Assembly (NCBI RefSeq): GCF_051020975.1
Contig: NW_027478165.1
Location: 5,424,001-5,488,000, forward strand
DNA from: Osmia lignaria lignaria
Lineage: Eukaryota > Arthropoda > Insecta > Hymenoptera > Megachilidae
DNA length: 64,000 nt
Direction of reading: 5' to 3'
Numbering within the stretch: position 1 is the first letter of the stretch; each line of letters starts with the position of its first letter. A program made the position numbers and the translations under genes. Positions 63,058 through 64,000 of the stretch are shown piece by piece. The notes under the pieces are model-generated. The model was not told where the DNA came from, ran no database searches, and saw only the letters and a program-made list of their open reading frames with translations.

Positions 63058-64000
63058 TCAGAAGCGTAGTTCTCGAGATATATCAAGATATTTAAAAGAT
63101 CCGAAGCCGCACCAACATAATAGAGATACAGAAACACCGTGGCCCCTTTCTTTGAGATAACCCTGCACTAGTGCGAGCCGCAAATGCCACTTCCAGCTTA
63201 GCTGTGCAGAAGAAGAACAACAAGAAGAAGAAATATCTCGAAATATGTCCGTCAGGCCCCTTCCCTTGAGATAAATATGCAAATATCTCGGAAACGAAGC
63301 GAGCTATGGCAAAATGTTAAGAGACCGTTGTTGTAGAGAATTAAGTTTGCTACTTTTTATGTTCTATGATATTTTTTGATCAGACGCGTAGTTCTCGAGA
63401 TATATCAAGATATTTATAAGTTCCGATGCCGCACCAACATAATAGAGATACAGAAACACCGTGGCCCCTTTCTTTGAGATAACTCTGCACTATTGCGAGC
63501 TGCAAATGCCACTTCCAGCTTAGCTGTGCAGAAGAAGAACAACAAGAAGAAGAAATATCTCGAAATATGTCCGTCAGGCCCCTTCCCTTGAGATAAATCT
63601 GCAAATATCTCGGAAACGAAGAGAGCTATGGCAAAATGTTAAGAGACCTTTTTTGTAGAGAATTATGTTTCCTACAATTTATGTTCTATGATATTTTTTG
63701 ATCAGAAGCGTAGTTTTCGATATATATCGAGATATTTAAAAGTTCCGAAGCCGCACCAACATAATAGAGATACAGAAACACCGTGGCCCCTTTCTTTGAG
63801 ATAACTCTGCACTAGTGCGAGCCGCAAATGCCACTTCCAGCTTAGCTGTGCAGAAGAAGAACAACAAGAAGAAGAAATATCTCGAAATATGTCCGTCAGG
63901 CCCCTTCCCTTGAGATAAATATGCAAATATCTCGGAAACGAAGCGAGCTGTGGCAAAATGTTAAGAGACCGTTGTTGTAGAGAATTAAGTTTCCTACTTT
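63058..64000 (+). repeat. Terminal segment matching 52,432-53,374, cut by the window end
   Basis: Follows the end of HOR copy 2 and its flank at an offset of 10,626 bp (markers GATAACCCTGC, AAATATGCAAAT, CCGTTGTTG, TTTATAAG, CCGATGCCG). One difference seen: T at 63721 versus G at 53095. The array continues past the window. Confidence 0.85.

Larger units (their letters stand above)
1..64000 (+). repeat. 322-bp satellite DNA array, head to tail, fills the window
   Basis: The same unit recurs every 322 bases from end to end, always in the same orientation, giving about 199 copies. Landmarks recur at fixed phase in each copy: a TTTTGATCAGA block, a GAGATATATC block, a CCGTGGCCCC block, a purine-rich GAA/CAA tract and a GAGATAAATCTGCAAATATC block. 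Positions 267+322n hold up to about 33,067 and 268+322n afterwards. No other sequence class interrupts the array, so every stretch without a gene is this repeat. Seen directly: period, orientation and lack of interruption. Known for such arrays: they form heterochromatin and often underlie centromeres. Inferred: a eukaryotic, probably (peri)centromeric location. I do not recognise the satellite family or species. Confidence 0.98.

Noticed and set aside
267..63956. 74- to 100-codon minus-strand ORFs, one per monomer, as real genes
   Set aside because: They start at TTG (reverse of CAA in CTGCAAATATC), contain no ATG in most copies, show no recognisable domain, are Ser/Cys-rich from the GAA tract read in reverse, and exist only because the monomer is copied. 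The longer versions simply run into the neighbouring monomer.
1..64000. CRISPR array
   Set aside because: The repeats are 322 bp and contiguous, with no unique spacers and no cas genes.
1..64000. Transposon-derived ends or target-site duplications within the array
   Set aside because: No terminal inverted repeats, transposase-like or reverse-transcriptase-like frames or flanking unique DNA are visible. All junctions are monomer to monomer in register.
1..64000. RNA polymerase III internal promoter (A and B boxes) or tRNA-like sequence
   Set aside because: No GGTTCGANTCC-like B box and no cloverleaf were found in the monomer on either strand.

Overview
The window is one uninterrupted tandem satellite DNA array. 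About 199 head-to-tail monomers of 322 bp fill it from the first base to the last, all on the same strand. It starts and ends inside monomers. I see no unique sequence, transposon, RNA gene or convincing protein-coding gene. One monomer that I counted by hand (7351-7672) is 38.8% G+C. This architecture points to eukaryotic constitutive heterochromatin, probably centromeric or pericentromeric. The AT-leaning 322-bp unit would suit an arthropod or another invertebrate, but I do not recognise the family, and the taxon is a guess.

The monomers differ by substitutions and fall into named-by-variant types that recur in a fixed order, which gives higher-order repeats (HORs). Layout: (1) 1-5.1 kb holds an eight-monomer (2,576 bp) period. 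(2) 5.1-23.5 kb is built on a six-monomer cassette present four times plus one truncated copy. It includes a 3,972-bp segment repeated at an offset of 4,830 bp and a four-monomer (1,288 bp) tandem duplication. (3) 23.5-36.8 kb is more heterogeneous, with two three-monomer (966 bp) duplications and the only length change in the window. (4) 36.85-53 kb is a 25-monomer, 8,050-bp unit present twice in tandem with at least six single-base differences. (5) 53-64 kb is a patchwork of further partial copies of that unit, with junctions that can be placed within tens of bases.

The most striking property is length. Across the whole window the monomer phase is exactly 322 bp, with a single net +1 insertion near 33,067. 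This holds even though every monomer carries T6-type runs and a GAA/CAA trinucleotide tract. Each monomer also carries an unusual density of GAGATA/TATCTC hexamers in both orientations, short palindromes, and an internal ancient duplication. The short ORFs found in every monomer are judged to be by-products of the repeat: the minus-strand one starts at TTG and has no ATG. The biology here is chromosomal structure and satellite evolution by unequal exchange, not a gene system.
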